From: CAWELS01 sp964468205
GTDB taxonomy: Bacteria > Acidobacteriota > Terriglobia > Bryobacterales > Bryobacteraceae
Length of the DNA: 21,841 nucleotides
Reading direction: 5' to 3'
Assembly: GCA_964468205.1 (NCBI GenBank)
Contig: CAYXVG010000082.1
Location: 1-21,841 of the forward strand
Shown here one piece after another: positions 21,614 to 21,841 of the stretch (its first letter is position 1; every line of letters starts with the position of its first letter). The position numbers and the translations under genes were made by a program. The notes under the pieces are model-generated. The model worked only from the letters and a program-made list of their open reading frames with translations. It was not told where the DNA came from and made no database searches.

Positions 21614-21841
21614 ATGATTCGCACTGTTGTTATCTTCCTGTTCGTCGCCCTGGCGATGCCCGCCCAGCATCTGCGCGTCGCCTCGAACAACCGCTACCTC
21701 GAACGCGCTGACGGTTCGCCGTTCTTCTACCTCGGCGACACCGCCTGGGAACTCTTCCAGCGCCTTAACCGGGAAGAAGCGGACCGTTACCTCGCCGACC
21801 GCGCCGAAAAAGGCTTCACCGTAATTCAGGCCGTGGTCATT
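21614..21841 (+). CDS. Second DUF4038 protein, N-terminal part (3' end outside window)
   Basis: Seventy-six codons from ATG 21614 run to the window end. A Sec signal peptide (MIRTVVIFLFVALAMPAQ) leads directly into the DUF4038 start: LRVASNNRYLERADGSPFFYLGDTAWELFQRLNREEADRYL, then KGFTVIQAVVI. The GDTAWELF stretch is the classic opening of the DUF4038 barrel. Unlike the preceding gene, it has no DUF5060 domain between signal and barrel. GGAGG at 21607-21611 is only two bases from the ATG, an unusually tight spacing. The gap to the preceding gene is 99 bases, so the two may be cotranscribed. Confidence 0.88.
   Translation, partial: MIRTVVIFLFVALAMPAQHLRVASNNRYLERADGSPFFYLGDTAWELFQRLNREEADRYLADRAEKGFTVIQAVVI

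Noticed and set aside
1..21841. tRNA, rRNA or transposase genes
   Set aside because: No cloverleaf-like, rRNA-like or transposase-like sequence was found on reading the intergenic regions and translations.

Overview
This is a GC-rich chromosomal window, judged roughly two-thirds G+C by eye, with strong G/C preference at third codon positions. It looks like an environmental member of Acidobacteriota, most likely a Bryobacterales/Solibacter-type organism. That guess rests on the gene mix: a Gfo/Idh/MocA oxidoreductase with a twin-arginine-like leader, a formylglycine sulfatase lipoprotein, DUF4038/DUF5060 glycosidase-like proteins, PQQ, BNR and TolB-type beta-propellers, an S9 peptidase, and many exported proteins. 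The taxonomic call is an inference from gene content. No rRNA, tRNA, CRISPR array, intact insertion sequence or prophage was seen.

Layout. 1-182 is the tail of an unidentified gene entering from the left. 183-1451 is a more AT-rich, gene-poor patch with small palindromes and an apparently frame-broken gene for an exported protein. 1452-2666 (-) is an MFS transporter. It is divergent from a Gfo/Idh/MocA oxidoreductase (3007-4254, +), and the gap between them seems to hold the tail of a lost gene. 4264-4375 holds two copies of a hairpin-forming repeat, followed by an internally shortened PQQ beta-propeller gene (4387-4872). On the minus strand come a translationally coupled pair (a large exported protein of unknown function and a BNR-repeat protein, 7667-4894), then purU with a DUF1858 gene (8861-7722), then an S9 peptidase (10961-8910). 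A single-domain PAS protein (+), a VOC-family protein (-) and a cold-shock protein (+) follow. An ECF sigma factor, an NrsF-like membrane anti-sigma factor and a TolB-like propeller lie in that order on the minus strand (15079-12592). An ACS-type MFS transporter (15309-16577, +) meets a sulfatase (-) tail to tail. The sulfatase lies downstream of an exported TIM-barrel-like protein of unknown function. Two tandem DUF4038 genes on the plus strand close the window, the second cut off by the window end.

How the genes fit together. The right third (15309-21841) reads as a glycan or sugar-acid use locus: an organic-anion/sugar-acid importer, a sulfatase, an exported glycosidase-like barrel and two DUF4038 (GH140-like) proteins. 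The left part carries related catabolic functions (Gfo/Idh oxidoreductase, MFS, PQQ and BNR propellers). The sigma/anti-sigma pair is a stress-response regulator. The most useful observations are the decayed gene in the left patch, the tandem hairpin repeat beside a shortened PQQ gene, a shared extended -10 sequence upstream of several genes, and a DUF4038 gene that looks leaderless. No clearly new defence or mobile system was recognised.
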